This document shows, one piece after another, positions 23,771 through 32,756 of a DNA stretch of 64,000 nucleotides. The notes under the pieces are model-generated. The model ran no database searches. It saw only the letters and a list, made by a program, of their open reading frames with translations, and was not told the origin of the DNA. Source of the stretch: an uncultured Cocleimonas sp. (GTDB lineage Bacteria; Pseudomonadota; Gammaproteobacteria; Thiotrichales; Thiotrichaceae); assembly GCF_947495625.1 (NCBI RefSeq), contig NZ_CANLZW010000022.1:18135-82134 (forward strand), written 5' to 3'. Position 1 is the first letter of the stretch, and each line of letters starts with the position of its first letter. Position numbers and translations under genes: made by a program.

Positions 23771-25636
23771 CTAAATGTGCAGTTTCTTAGGGCGTTTACT
23801 ACCGCCGTAGATTAAATTAATGACTGCACGTGTGCCCATGATCGCGGTAAACATTGATGAGACAATACCAATTGCCAGTGTTATAGCGAAGCCTTTTATT
23901 GGTCCTGTTCCCATGCCGTAGAGTACAACTGCTGCGATCAGAGTGGTGATGTTTGCATCAGCAATGGTAGAGAATGCTTTTTCATAACCCGATTGAATCG
24001 CAGCCTGAGGCGTTAAACCATTACGCAGCTCTTCCTTTATCCGTTCATAAATCAGTACGTTCGCATCGACCGCCATACCAACGGTTAGTACGATACCTGC
24101 AATACCCGGTAAGGTTAGGGTAGCCTGGAGCATAGATAATGCCGCAACAATCAAAATCAGATTGAGTGTTAACGCCAGATTGGCTACCAAACCAAATACT
24201 CGGTAATAGAATGCCATAAAGATCAATACAAGCACGAAACCAATGACCACTGATTTAAAGCCTGCAGAGATATTATCAGCACCAAGGCTTGGGCCAATGG
24301 TGCGTTCTTCTACAATATAAACAGGTGCTGCAAGTGCACCAGCTCTTAGAAGCAGAGCAAGGTTGTATGCTTCTTGCGGGGTATCTAATCCGGTGATCTG
24401 GAAGCGTTTACTGAGTTGTTCTTGAATTCGAGCAACATTAATAACTTCTTTAGAGACTTTGGTGTTTTTGGTGAAAGTGCCGTCGTCTTGTTTGGTGACC
24501 ACTGTTTTATGTTCAATGAAAACCACACCCATTAGTTTCTGAACATTAGCACCTGTCGATTTAGCGAATAACTTAGCGCCTTTGCCATCAAGAACGATCG
24601 TAACAGAAGGGCGTTGATCACGTTGATCGAAGCCTGAAGATGCGTCAGTAATATAATCACCGGTAAGCATTACCCGGCTTTTTAGTAGAATAGGGTTGCC
24701 GTTTCTTTCTACAAATAATTTATCGCCAACAGGGATACGACCAGAAGCTTGTGCAGAGTAGGGATCATTACCCTCGTCTACTAAACGAAATTCAAGTGTT
24801 GCGGTAGTTCCAAGAATTTCCTTCGCAACTGAGGGGTCTTGAACACCAGGTAATTGAACGACGATTCTTTCAAGGCCTTGTTGTTGAATGATTGGTTCAC
24901 TAACACCTAATTCATTCACACGCTTACGTAAGGTAGTGATGTTTTGCTGTAGCGCAAAGCGTTTAGTGTTATTGATATTAGTTTGAGTAAGTGTTGCTTT
25001 TAACGCAGCGCCTTTGGCTGTTTCTTCATCTTCAAAGTCGATTTCGTTACGATATTCGCCTTTGATTTCCTGTCTCGCCTGATCTCTTAGCTCTGTTGTT
25101 TTGAATTGAATGATTAGGTGATCTGTAACGCGTTTCACACCAAGGTAGCTGATCTTCTTTTCACGCAAAAAAGTTCTGAATTCTTCACTGTGGCGAGTCA
25201 GAGATTTATCGATGGCAGATTCCATGTCTACTTCCATCAGGAAGTGAACACCGCCACGTAAATCCAGACCAAGATTCATAGGTTTGAGGCTTCTAAGCCA
25301 GCCAGGAGTTGCCGGAGCAAGATTCAAAGCTGTATTGTACTTGCTGCCCAGGCTGGTTTTGATAGCATCTGCTGCAGCAAGCTGCGTATCTGGCGTATCA
25401 AAACGGATCAAAGCTTTGCTGTTATCTATTGATTGAGTGTCTTCAACAGGGATACCTTTTTCAGTGAGCGTATCTTTAATTTTCTGAAGAACGGAAGCAT
25501 CTAGAGGAAAGTCTGGAGAACTAGAGGTAACCTGAACTGCAGGTTGAGAGGGATAAATATTGGGCAATGCGAGGATAAGACCTCCCAGCATTACGACAAT
25601 AATTATGATGTATTTCCACATTGGATAGCGGTTCAT
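23771..25636 (-). CDS. secD: Protein translocase subunit SecD
   Basis: A 621-residue partner of SecF, similar to the E. coli length. N-terminal TM (about 5-27), large periplasmic P1 domain with GLDLRGGVHFLMEVD at about residue 120, and six TMs at the C-terminus. The C-terminal motifs include GIAGIVLTVGMAVDANVLIYERIKEE and TTLIAAVVLYGMGTGPIKGFA. Second gene of yajC-secD-secF on the minus strand. A hairpin at 25678-25706 separates it from yajC. Confidence 0.97.
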   Translation of the reverse strand: MNRYPMWKYIIIIVVMLGGLILALPNIYPSQPAVQVTSSSPDFPLDASVLQKIKDTLTEKGIPVEDTQSIDNSKALIRFDTPDTQLAAADAIKTSLGSKYNTALNLAPATPGWLRSLKPMNLGLDLRGGVHFLMEVDMESAIDKSLTRHSEEFRTFLREKKISYLGVKRVTDHLIIQFKTTELRDQARQEIKGEYRNEIDFEDEETAKGAALKATLTQTNINNTKRFALQQNITTLRKRVNELGVSEPIIQQQGLERIVVQLPGVQDPSVAKEILGTTATLEFRLVDEGNDPYSAQASGRIPVGDKLFVERNGNPILLKSRVMLTGDYITDASSGFDQRDQRPSVTIVLDGKGAKLFAKSTGANVQKLMGVVFIEHKTVVTKQDDGTFTKNTKVSKEVINVARIQEQLSKRFQITGLDTPQEAYNLALLLRAGALAAPVYIVEERTIGPSLGADNISAGFKSVVIGFVLVLIFMAFYYRVFGLVANLALTLNLILIVAALSMLQATLTLPGIAGIVLTVGMAVDANVLIYERIKEELRNGLTPQAAIQSGYEKAFSTIADANITTLIAAVVLYGMGTGPIKGFAITLAIGIVSSMFTAIMGTRAVINLIYGGSKRPKKLHI

Positions 25637-25677
25637 TATTATTAACCCGGTGTGTTTGTAACGTTATAAGTAAATAA

Positions 25678-25706
25678 CCCCCATGCTTAGAACTAAGACA
25701 TGAGGG
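25678..25706 (-). terminator. Imperfect hairpin between yajC and secD
   Basis: CTTAG/CTAAG (25686-25690/25693-25697) extends through CATG/CATG with one bulged A to CCC/GGG. On the minus strand it is followed by GGTTATTTAC, so any termination would be partial. It may set the YajC to SecD ratio. Confidence 0.5.
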
Positions 25707-25732
25707 ATTGTTATTCGTTGAATGGTATTTTT

Positions 25733-26059
25733 TTAAGCGCCTTTCATTGTACCTTTTGGAAGTACCGCTGAGATTGCATGGCGTTGAATAGTGATAGTGC
25801 CAGTCTCAGATACTTTTAGCTCGACGAAACTGTCGCCTAGCTTAGAGATTTTTCCAATGATTCCGCCACTTGTTACAACTTCATCACCTTTGCTGAGTGA
25901 ATCAAGTAAAGAAGTATGCTCTTTCGCTTTTTTAGCTTGTGGGCGAATGATCATGAAATACATGATGCCGAAGAACAGGGCAACCATGAATACAAGTTGT
26001 AAACCGCCACCTGCTGGTGCTTCGCCAGCTGCCATTGCGTTTGAAATGAAAAAATCCAT
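25733..26059 (-). CDS. yajC: Preprotein translocase subunit YajC
   Basis: About 108 residues with one membrane helix (LVFMVALFFGIMYFMIIRPQAKKAKEH type, about residues 18-40) and a small cytoplasmic domain (GDEVVTSGGIIGKI, FVELKVSETGTITIQRHAI). The start is set at 26059 because GGAG lies seven bases upstream; an upstream ATG would add four residues. It associates with SecDF. First gene of the yajC-secD-secF operon; the tgt gene often found upstream is absent here. Confidence 0.95.
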   Translation of the reverse strand: MDFFISNAMAAGEAPAGGGLQLVFMVALFFGIMYFMIIRPQAKKAKEHTSLLDSLSKGDEVVTSGGIIGKISKLGDSFVELKVSETGTITIQRHAISAVLPKGTMKGA

Positions 26060-26137
26060 TGTAATCTCCAAAATTTAAAATTCTTAATATAATCGTTTCT
26101 TTAAAGCAGAAACAATTGTTCAATAAATAGCCGTGTA

Positions 26138-27103
26138 TTATGCCTTATCCCACGGAAAGTTAATAACTTTCTGTATGGATTTTTCACCTGTAATGCACAT
26201 CAAAACCCGATCTAAACCTATTGCTACACCTGCCGAGGCAGGAATACCCTTTTCGGCAGCTGCCAAAAATAGGTGGTCTTTTTTGACAGTCTCTAAATTA
26301 AAGTCTTTTCGAGCCTGATTTTCATCATTTAGAATTTGTTTGTTGCGCTTACTGTCTACTTCTTCCTGGTAGCCATTTCCTAATTCTGATTGGCCTAAAT
26401 AAACTTCGAAACGTTCGGCAACTGGATAATGCTCAGTTTGCCTGATTTGGGCTAACGCAGATTGTGAAACCGGGTAGTCATATACAAAAGTTAAATGACT
26501 GCTTTCGAATTCAGGTTCGATGCAAAAACTCAATATTGCATCTAGTAATGACTGATTATTCATACCTTCAGTATCTAAATGGTCGATATGCTCTCTGACG
26601 CAGTCAATTAATTGTTCATTTGTAGCGATATGGGGATTGATGTTGAATTTTTCAAGGAATAACGATTCATAAGTTTTAAATTGGGGCTTTTTAGGTAAAT
26701 CAGGCAATACAATACTGAGGAGTTCTTCTACCTCTTGCATTAATTTTTGATAACTAAAACCTACACGGTACCATTCAAGTAAGGTGAATTCTGGGTTGTG
26801 TTTGTTGCCAGATTCTCCCGCTCGCCATACTTTTGAAATTTGATAGATATCACCACTGTCTGCCGCGAGAAGGCGTTTCATTGGGTATTCAGGGGAGGTG
26901 TGAAGGTACCGAAGCTCTGAGCTTTCTGATTTATGCTGAATACATTGTATTGATTCAATAAAAGGATCTGTATTGCCAAACTGAGATAATGCCGGCGTTT
27001 CGACTTCTAAAATATTTCGTTGCAAAAAAAACGCCCGAATGTCATGTAACATTTGGGCGCGAGATTTTCTTGTTTGCTGTGTGGTGTTAGGTGACCAATC
27101 CAA
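26138..27103 (-). CDS. epmA: EF-P--(R)-beta-lysine ligase EpmA (PoxA/GenX)
   Basis: A 321-residue class II lysyl-tRNA-synthetase-like enzyme without an anticodon-binding domain. Motif 2-like VWRAGESGNKHNPEFTLLEWY and the C-terminal motif 3 segment with GVAIGLDRVLMC are intact, as is LHTSPEYPMKRLLAAD. It attaches (R)-beta-lysine to Lys34 of EF-P. It lies directly downstream of efp on the same strand, with repeat copy J between them, and near epmB, so all three components are within 3 kb. Confidence 0.96.
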   Translation of the reverse strand: MDWSPNTTQQTRKSRAQMLHDIRAFFLQRNILEVETPALSQFGNTDPFIESIQCIQHKSESSELRYLHTSPEYPMKRLLAADSGDIYQISKVWRAGESGNKHNPEFTLLEWYRVGFSYQKLMQEVEELLSIVLPDLPKKPQFKTYESLFLEKFNINPHIATNEQLIDCVREHIDHLDTEGMNNQSLLDAILSFCIEPEFESSHLTFVYDYPVSQSALAQIRQTEHYPVAERFEVYLGQSELGNGYQEEVDSKRNKQILNDENQARKDFNLETVKKDHLFLAAAEKGIPASAGVAIGLDRVLMCITGEKSIQKVINFPWDKA

Positions 27104-27120
27104 GGCTCTACTTCCTGATT

Positions 27121-27181
27121 GTCACACCCTGCTTACTTATAAGAATTATATAAAAAAACTGCCCATAAGTAGGGGGGTGAC
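27121..27181 (+). repeat. Dispersed repeat copy J with degenerate inverted partner
   Basis: TAAGTAGGGGGGTGAC at 27166-27181. At the other end GTCACACCCTGCTTACTTATAA (two pieces from 27121) resembles the inverted copy with a small insertion, so the 61-bp segment looks like a miniature inverted-repeat element. In minus-strand orientation it lies 18 bp after the efp stop and before epmA. Confidence 0.75.
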
Positions 27182-27198
27182 TTACTGTTTATTTCTAT

Positions 27199-27771
27199 TT
27201 AACTGTCTTTTGCTCTAGATAGGTATTCGCCTGTTCTAGTATCAATTTTAACCATTTCGCCTTCTTCTACGAATAATGGGACTTTGATTTGAGCGCCAGT
27301 CTCAACAGTGGCCGGCTTTGTTGCGCCTTGGGCGGTATTCCCTGCAACACCAGGGTCGCATTCTGTAATTTGTAATTCAATGAAATTTGGTGGTGTCGCG
27401 CTTAATGGTGAACCATTCCAAAGCGTAACGATGTATTTTTCCTGTGGTTTCAGCCAATGCTTAACATCCATAACTGCGGTTTCTTCTGCAGCGTGTTGTT
27501 CAAAGCTGGTTGGTTCCATAAAGTGCCAGAACTCTCCATCTTCATACAAATATTCCATGTCGACTTCCATGACATCGGCCGCTTCAACTTTTTCACCAGA
27601 CTTAAATGTCTTATCAACCACTCTACCGGTTTTAAGATTACGTATCTTTACTCGGCTAAATGCCTGACCTTTACCGGGCTTAACAAACTCATTCTCAACG
27701 ATGGTATAAGGGTCTCCGTCTAGTATGAACTTCAGACCACTTTTAAACTCACTTGTGCTAACAGTTGCCAT
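27199..27771 (-). CDS. efp: Translation elongation factor P
   Basis: A 190-residue three-domain factor that rescues ribosomes stalled at polyproline. The modification loop FVKPGKGQA places lysine exactly at position 34, as in E. coli, and both EpmA and EpmB are encoded next to it. The C-terminal signature [21 protein letters not shown] is present. The start at 27771 is favoured because AAGGAG lies eight bases upstream; a GTG nine bases further upstream is less likely. It is divergent from epmB. Confidence 0.97.
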   Translation of the reverse strand: MATVSTSEFKSGLKFILDGDPYTIVENEFVKPGKGQAFSRVKIRNLKTGRVVDKTFKSGEKVEAADVMEVDMEYLYEDGEFWHFMEPTSFEQHAAEETAVMDVKHWLKPQEKYIVTLWNGSPLSATPPNFIELQITECDPGVAGNTAQGATKPATVETGAQIKVPLFVEEGEMVKIDTRTGEYLSRAKDS

Positions 27772-27913
27772 CGATGGCACTCCTTACAAATTGGAAAAAT
27801 AATAAGCCGATCATAATAACGTGAAATTAGGGCATAGTCTTTGAGAAAATCGAACTTGTTGGTGCTATTGTTCACTTATTTTTTTAATCGATAGTTTTCC
27901 AAGAGGAAAAGCC

Positions 27914-27934
27914 ATGAAAACCATTCAATGCTAA
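27914..27934 (+). CDS. Possible six-codon leader peptide before epmB
   Basis: ATG AAA ACC ATT CAA TGC TAA (MKTIQC) has a good AAGAGGA site upstream, whereas epmB's own ATG (27928) lacks one and overlaps this stop region. It may translationally couple epmB. No experimental support; could be incidental. Confidence 0.3.
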   Translation: MKTIQC

Positions 27935-28971
27935 GTTCACATCCTTTGGAAAGAATCCAGCTAAACAATGAATCCAATTGGCGTACCGTTTTAAAAAAAG
28001 CATTCAAAGATCCGTTGGAATTATTAGAGTTCTTAGGATTGGATCGCGCTGAATATTTAGATAAAGTTAAGACAGACAGTCGCTTTAAAATGTTGGTTCC
28101 ATTGTCTTATGCCGAAAAAATGCAAAAGGGTGACTGGAATGATCCTCTGTTGCAGCAGGTGTTGCCGATCAACCAGGAAAATATTGAAACACGGGGTTTT
28201 GTGAATGATCCTATTGGTGACTTGCAGGCCGAAGCATCTTCAGGGTTACTCCATAAATATCAGGGAAGAGTTCTATTGGTAACAACCGGTGCATTTCCAG
28301 TGCATTGCCGTTATTGCTTTAGGAGAGAATTTCCTTATGCGGATTCATCGCCCGATAAAAAACAATGGCAGAACACCTTAGATTACATTCAGGGCGACAA
28401 CAGTATTCACGAAGTTATTTTTAGTGGTGGTGATCCTTTGATGTTGTCTGATGATCGCTTGCAGAAAATGTGTGTTGAAATTACAGCCATACCACATGTG
28501 AAAACATTAAGGTTCCACACCAGAGTTCCTGTATTCTTACCGGAAAGAATAAATCAAAGTTTGCGTAAAATGTTTACAGCACTATCTGCTGTTCAAGATA
28601 TTCAGAAAGTTATGGTCGTTCACATTAATCATGCTAACGAAATCGATGAACATGTAAGTCGTGCTTTATCAGATTTAAGAAAAGATGGTTTTAGCTTGTT
28701 GAATCAATCCGTCTTACTGAAGGAAGTGAATGATGATGTCGCTACCTTGTCCGAGTTGAGTCATAAACTCATGGCGAATCATGTTTTGCCCTATTACCTA
28801 CATCAGTTAGATCGCATCCAGGGAGCCGCACATTTTGAAGTGGAAAGAGATCGGTCGATAAAGCTTATGGAAGGCTTAAGAAACAACTTGCCTGGTTATT
28901 TGGTGCCAAGATTGGTTGAAGATATTTCCGGCAAACGGTCTAAGCTACCTATCGAAAAAAATCCTGAATAA
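27928..28971 (+). CDS. epmB: EF-P beta-lysylation protein EpmB (lysine 2,3-aminomutase-like)
   Basis: A 347-residue radical-SAM enzyme that makes (R)-beta-lysine for EF-P. The cluster-binding motif is HCRYCFRREFPYA, with PLP-domain features such as SGGDPLM, HTRVPVFLPERI, VHINHANEID and LNQSVLLKEVNDD. The length and N-terminal region align with E. coli EpmB. It is divergent from efp as in E. coli. The ATG at 27928 overlaps a short upstream reading frame MKTIQC, which carries the visible ribosome site. Confidence 0.95.
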   Translation: MLSSHPLERIQLNNESNWRTVLKKAFKDPLELLEFLGLDRAEYLDKVKTDSRFKMLVPLSYAEKMQKGDWNDPLLQQVLPINQENIETRGFVNDPIGDLQAEASSGLLHKYQGRVLLVTTGAFPVHCRYCFRREFPYADSSPDKKQWQNTLDYIQGDNSIHEVIFSGGDPLMLSDDRLQKMCVEITAIPHVKTLRFHTRVPVFLPERINQSLRKMFTALSAVQDIQKVMVVHINHANEIDEHVSRALSDLRKDGFSLLNQSVLLKEVNDDVATLSELSHKLMANHVLPYYLHQLDRIQGAAHFEVERDRSIKLMEGLRNNLPGYLVPRLVEDISGKRSKLPIEKNPE

Positions 28972-29057
28972 TGTTAGTATTATCAAGAATAATAAAAATA
29001 AAAAACGATTTAAATACCATTTAAAAAGATAAAACTAACAATAATTAAGGTCGTCTC

Positions 29058-30797
29058 ATGAGTATCTCTTTGTTTAAGAAAAAAAATAATAGTAACGAAA
29101 CTACTAAAAAATCTACTCCACAAGCTGAACCCAAATTAATTGATACTATCGATATTCGTACTGTATCGAAGGCACGTTCCTGGGTTGGTGAGTTACCAAT
29201 GATGGATATGGGTGAGACAACCAGACGTTTATTTGCTGGAATCACCAAACTTAATCAAGAGCCTGTATCACCTCAGATTAGAATAGATGTGACAGAAATT
29301 TTGTTGCCTTATGTGAAAATGGCGTTAGAAAATTTAGACAGGCATTTTCAGACGCGTTCATTCCCTTTGCCTGAGAGAAGTCAAAAAGTATTTGACCTGA
29401 AAAGATCATTATTAATGGAGCTGGCGGGTTCGTATCAATTAGCAGCGCTTGATATGTTAACTAAAAATTCTGTGTCTAAAAAGAAACTACTGGTTTCAAT
29501 TGGCAGAGCTATTCAGTACATGAGCTCAGTCATTGTCAATGATTATGGGGTGTATGCTAAAAACCAGAAAACTATCTGGCATGATATTCATCACTTATAT
29601 CTGCTTGCCTGCGAAAACAAAATTGAAACAAAAGAAATACCGCATAAAGATGATGTAAACGGTGAAAACTTTAGTATTGAAGAGCAATATAAATTAATTA
29701 ATCTGGTTGCCTTGGCTGCTCCCAACACTTTGCGTCATGGAGAAGTCACCAAAGTACGCGAGTTTTTTGTTAAAACGCTTAATGAAGTATCTATTATTTC
29801 CAACCCAGACAACGTTAAGAGTAAGTTTGCACATATCGCATTAATGAATAGTGATGAGCCGGCAAACTTAATGCCTGTCAGCGATTTACTGAATTCACCA
29901 ACAAGCAGAATTTTTGATTTATCAAAAGTTATTAAACTCATAGACCAGTTTGTGAGCTTAAGTGAAGAGTCAGATTTGGGTGTCCACGATAAATTACCCA
30001 TGCTAACGCACAGCTTGGCAAAGCGCTTAGTGTATGTTTTAACAACTATCCGTAATCGTCGTTATAAACGCTTTCTTCGCGAAGAGAAAGCTTCTTTGGT
30101 CATTAAGATGCAGGATGTGATTACGATGATTCGTGATAACGAGCCTGAATCTTTCATGGATCAAATCAATGAAGATGTTGAGGATGATAATATCTATGAG
30201 GCGCTGGCCGCAGAAGACAATATCTCTAGTCCATGGTCTGATATTGATGTTGAAGCCTTGGCGGATGAGCGTGAAGTACAGATTCACAGCTGGCAGATAG
30301 AAAATAGCAGTTCTGGTGGTTATGGACTAAAGCAGGTGAAAAATGAAGCAAGTACTGCTCGTGTAGGGGAGCTTGTAGCAATTAAAGACCCGAATGATAC
30401 GGCTGGTTTATGGCAGGTTGCGGTAACACGCTGGATGGATGCCTTTAAAAACATAGGCCTTAAAATGGGGCTAGAGATTCTTTCTCTACATGGAATGGTA
30501 GTTCAGGTTGATGAAATCTCAAACCGTGAGATTTCACAAAAACTACCGTTAGAAGGCGTTCTTCTTCCTACCATTGATGGCGCAAGGGATGAGGCTAATC
30601 TGATTTTCCCTGGTTTTATTTTCCAGCCTGAAGATGAGCTTGTTATTACACTAGGCACACGTCAACAGCATGTTAGAATTACTGCAATAGATGATACAGT
30701 GGGTAATTTTGCCTATTGTAAATATGAAGTCTTAGAGAAAGAAGAATCAGCGGATGGTTCTTTAGAGTCTTTCGAAGATGTTTGGGAGTTTTTATAA
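29058..30797 (+). CDS. Large cytosolic protein with PilZ-like C-terminus
   Basis: A 579-residue soluble protein with a basic N-terminal tail (SISLFKKKNN) and a long mainly helical middle. A C-terminal beta-rich region (about residues 425-575) contains ARVGELVAIKDPND followed by WQVAVTRWMD, a pattern seen in PilZ-type c-di-GMP-receptor domains. An acidic Asp/Glu stretch (about 370-410) separates the parts. A classical RxxxR motif is not obvious, so c-di-GMP binding is only inferred. It stands directly before the glycan-synthesis genes and could regulate them. A weak AAGG site lies before the ATG. Confidence 0.65.
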   Translation: MSISLFKKKNNSNETTKKSTPQAEPKLIDTIDIRTVSKARSWVGELPMMDMGETTRRLFAGITKLNQEPVSPQIRIDVTEILLPYVKMALENLDRHFQTRSFPLPERSQKVFDLKRSLLMELAGSYQLAALDMLTKNSVSKKKLLVSIGRAIQYMSSVIVNDYGVYAKNQKTIWHDIHHLYLLACENKIETKEIPHKDDVNGENFSIEEQYKLINLVALAAPNTLRHGEVTKVREFFVKTLNEVSIISNPDNVKSKFAHIALMNSDEPANLMPVSDLLNSPTSRIFDLSKVIKLIDQFVSLSEESDLGVHDKLPMLTHSLAKRLVYVLTTIRNRRYKRFLREEKASLVIKMQDVITMIRDNEPESFMDQINEDVEDDNIYEALAAEDNISSPWSDIDVEALADEREVQIHSWQIENSSSGGYGLKQVKNEASTARVGELVAIKDPNDTAGLWQVAVTRWMDAFKNIGLKMGLEILSLHGMVVQVDEISNREISQKLPLEGVLLPTIDGARDEANLIFPGFIFQPEDELVITLGTRQQHVRITAIDDTVGNFAYCKYEVLEKEESADGSLESFEDVWEFL

Positions 30798-30883
30798 TAG
30801 GTAACAGTTTTGTTTCTTTTTTATAAACTTTTCTTCTTCTATGGGTTACTTAATTAAAAATAAAATTTCAAGGATGAATTATT

Positions 30884-32050
30884 TTGAGTGATTTTTTACC
30901 TTTCGCCTTGCCACTCATTGGTGAGGACGAAATAAATGAGGTTGTAGATACTTTACGATCAGGTTGGTTAACAACGGGGCCTAAAACGGCCCAGTTTGAG
31001 AAAGACTTTGCTGAGTTTGTTAACGCAAAACATGCACTAGCGGTAAATTCTGCAACATCTGGCCTTCACCTTGCTTTGGAAGCAGTAGGAGTAGGTCCGG
31101 GTGATGTAGTTATTACAACGACTTATACCTTTACCGCTACGGCAGAAGTAATTAGATATTTGGGTGCTGATCCCATTCTTGTCGATATAGATCCCAAAAC
31201 ATTTAATATGAATCCGGAGCTTTTAAGAGAAGCTTTGGAGGGTCACGATAATGTTAAAGCAATCATGCCTGTTCATTTTGCAGGGCAAGCCTGTGATATG
31301 GATGCTATTTTAGCCTTAGCTAAAGAGTTTGATGTTAAAGTCGTTGAAGATGCTGCTCATGCGCTTCCCACGACTTATAAAGGTAAAGTTATAGGCTCGT
31401 TGTCAGATATTACCGTTTATAGTTTTTATGTCACCAAGACAATTGCAACGGGTGAAGGTGGAATGATTGCCACCGAAAACGAAGAATATCTCTCTCGTAT
31501 GAAAACCATGCGTTTACATGGCATTAATCGTGATGTCTTCGACCGATATACTTCTGATAAACCTTCGTGGTTTTATGAAGTGGTAGAACCGGGTTATAAG
31601 TACAATATGACGGATATTGCTGCGGCTTTGGGAATTCATCAATTGAAACGAGCTTGCGAGTTTCAGCAACGTCGTGAATGGATGGCAACTCAATACAATC
31701 AAGCTTTTGCCTCTTTGCCTTTAAATACCCCTTATCTTGCGCGACCTGAAGATACACACGCCTGGCATTTATATGTGCTCCAACTTGATTTGGAATCAAT
31801 TACTGTCGATCGCAACCGTTTTATTGAACTCATGGCAGAGGAAAAAATTGGAACAAGCGTTCACTTCATCCCGTTGCACCTACAGCCATACTGGCGTGAT
31901 CGTTACAACTACAAACAGGATGATTATCCCGTTGCTTTAGATGTATTTAATAGAGCCGTGAGTTTACCCATTTATCCTAAAATGACCGATGAAGATGTGC
32001 AGAATGTTATCGATGCCGTGGTAAATGTTTGTGCCAAAGTCGCTAAATAA
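30884..32050 (+). CDS. DegT/DnrJ/EryC1-family sugar aminotransferase (PglE-like)
   Basis: A 388-residue PLP-dependent enzyme, fold-type I. The catalytic Lys185 lies in [15 protein letters not shown]; other signatures are [19 protein letters not shown] and VEDAAHALP. It begins with TTG, supported by AAGGA eight bases upstream. It should aminate a UDP-4-keto-6-deoxy-HexNAc, the product expected from the dehydratase two genes downstream. The trio aminotransferase, phosphoglycosyl transferase and 4,6-dehydratase is the core of a bacillosamine-like pathway. The exact sugar is inference. Confidence 0.9.
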   Translation: MSDFLPFALPLIGEDEINEVVDTLRSGWLTTGPKTAQFEKDFAEFVNAKHALAVNSATSGLHLALEAVGVGPGDVVITTTYTFTATAEVIRYLGADPILVDIDPKTFNMNPELLREALEGHDNVKAIMPVHFAGQACDMDAILALAKEFDVKVVEDAAHALPTTYKGKVIGSLSDITVYSFYVTKTIATGEGGMIATENEEYLSRMKTMRLHGINRDVFDRYTSDKPSWFYEVVEPGYKYNMTDIAAALGIHQLKRACEFQQRREWMATQYNQAFASLPLNTPYLARPEDTHAWHLYVLQLDLESITVDRNRFIELMAEEKIGTSVHFIPLHLQPYWRDRYNYKQDDYPVALDVFNRAVSLPIYPKMTDEDVQNVIDAVVNVCAKVAK

Positions 32051-32064
32051 GGGAATGTGTAAAC

Positions 32065-32658
32065 ATGCTTAGCAAACGTTTATTTGATTTGTTTTTTGTC
32101 ATTCCTGGTTTGCTAGTTCTGGCTCCTTTTTTGTTGATAATTGCGCTTGTAATCAAGTTAAAAGATGGTGGTAATGTACTTTTTAAGCAAGTTAGAGTGG
32201 GAAAGAATGGTAAATATTTTGATGTCTTAAAATTTAGAACCATGGTTTTGGATGCTGAAAAACTGGGCAACAAAGTAACTACGGGAGATGACCCGCGCAT
32301 CACGCCTATCGGAAGAGTACTAAGAAAATACAAACTGGATGAACTTCCTCAATTAATCAATGTACTAAAAGGGGAGATGAGTTTGGTCGGTCCCAGGCCT
32401 GAAGTGCCTGAATATGTTGAGTTTTATCCAGAAGAAACACGGAGTATCGTGTTATCTGTACCACCTGGCATGACCGATAAGGCATCAATTGAGTTTGTAA
32501 ACGAAAATGATTTACTAAGTGGATCGGAAGATCCAGTAAGTGATTATAAAAATAAAGTATTGCCGATAAAACTTAAATATTACGTAGAGTATGTAAAAGA
32601 ACGTTCTTTATGGATGGATTTTAAGCTAATCATCAAAACGGTGATCGCAATTTTTTAG
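32065..32658 (+). CDS. Monotopic phosphoglycosyl transferase (PglC-like)
   Basis: A 197-residue small-form bacterial sugar transferase. A reentrant hydrophobic N-terminal helix (LFDLFFVIPGLLVLAPFLLI) is followed by the catalytic core with KFRTM, the Asp-Glu dyad in YKLDELPQL and SLVGPRPEVPEY. It transfers a phospho-sugar from a UDP-sugar to undecaprenyl phosphate at the inner membrane, starting a glycan chain. It starts 15 bp after the aminotransferase stop. A repeat-derived terminator (32719-32745) follows. Confidence 0.92.
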   Translation: MLSKRLFDLFFVIPGLLVLAPFLLIIALVIKLKDGGNVLFKQVRVGKNGKYFDVLKFRTMVLDAEKLGNKVTTGDDPRITPIGRVLRKYKLDELPQLINVLKGEMSLVGPRPEVPEYVEFYPEETRSIVLSVPPGMTDKASIEFVNENDLLSGSEDPVSDYKNKVLPIKLKYYVEYVKERSLWMDFKLIIKTVIAIF

Positions 32659-32718
32659 ATACTTTTTTAATCTAACTTTCAAATAAACGATTTGAATCCA
32701 ATACTAATAATTATAAGG

Positions 32719-32745
32719 CACCTCCCCACTTATAGAGGTTTTTTT
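32719..32745 (+). terminator. Repeat copy, terminator-like, upstream of dehydratase gene
   Basis: CACCTCCCCACTTATAG then AGGTTTTTTTG. ACCTC (32720-32724) pairs with GAGGT (32735-32739) and a T run follows. It is a diverged dispersed-repeat copy in plus orientation, inside the glycan operon, 60 bp after the sugar-transferase stop and only ~12 bp before the next ATG. Confidence 0.75.
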
Positions 32746-32756
32746 GAAAACATAAA

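Noticed and set aside
27308..27667. 119-codon frame opposite efp
   Set aside because: Shadow of a highly conserved gene.
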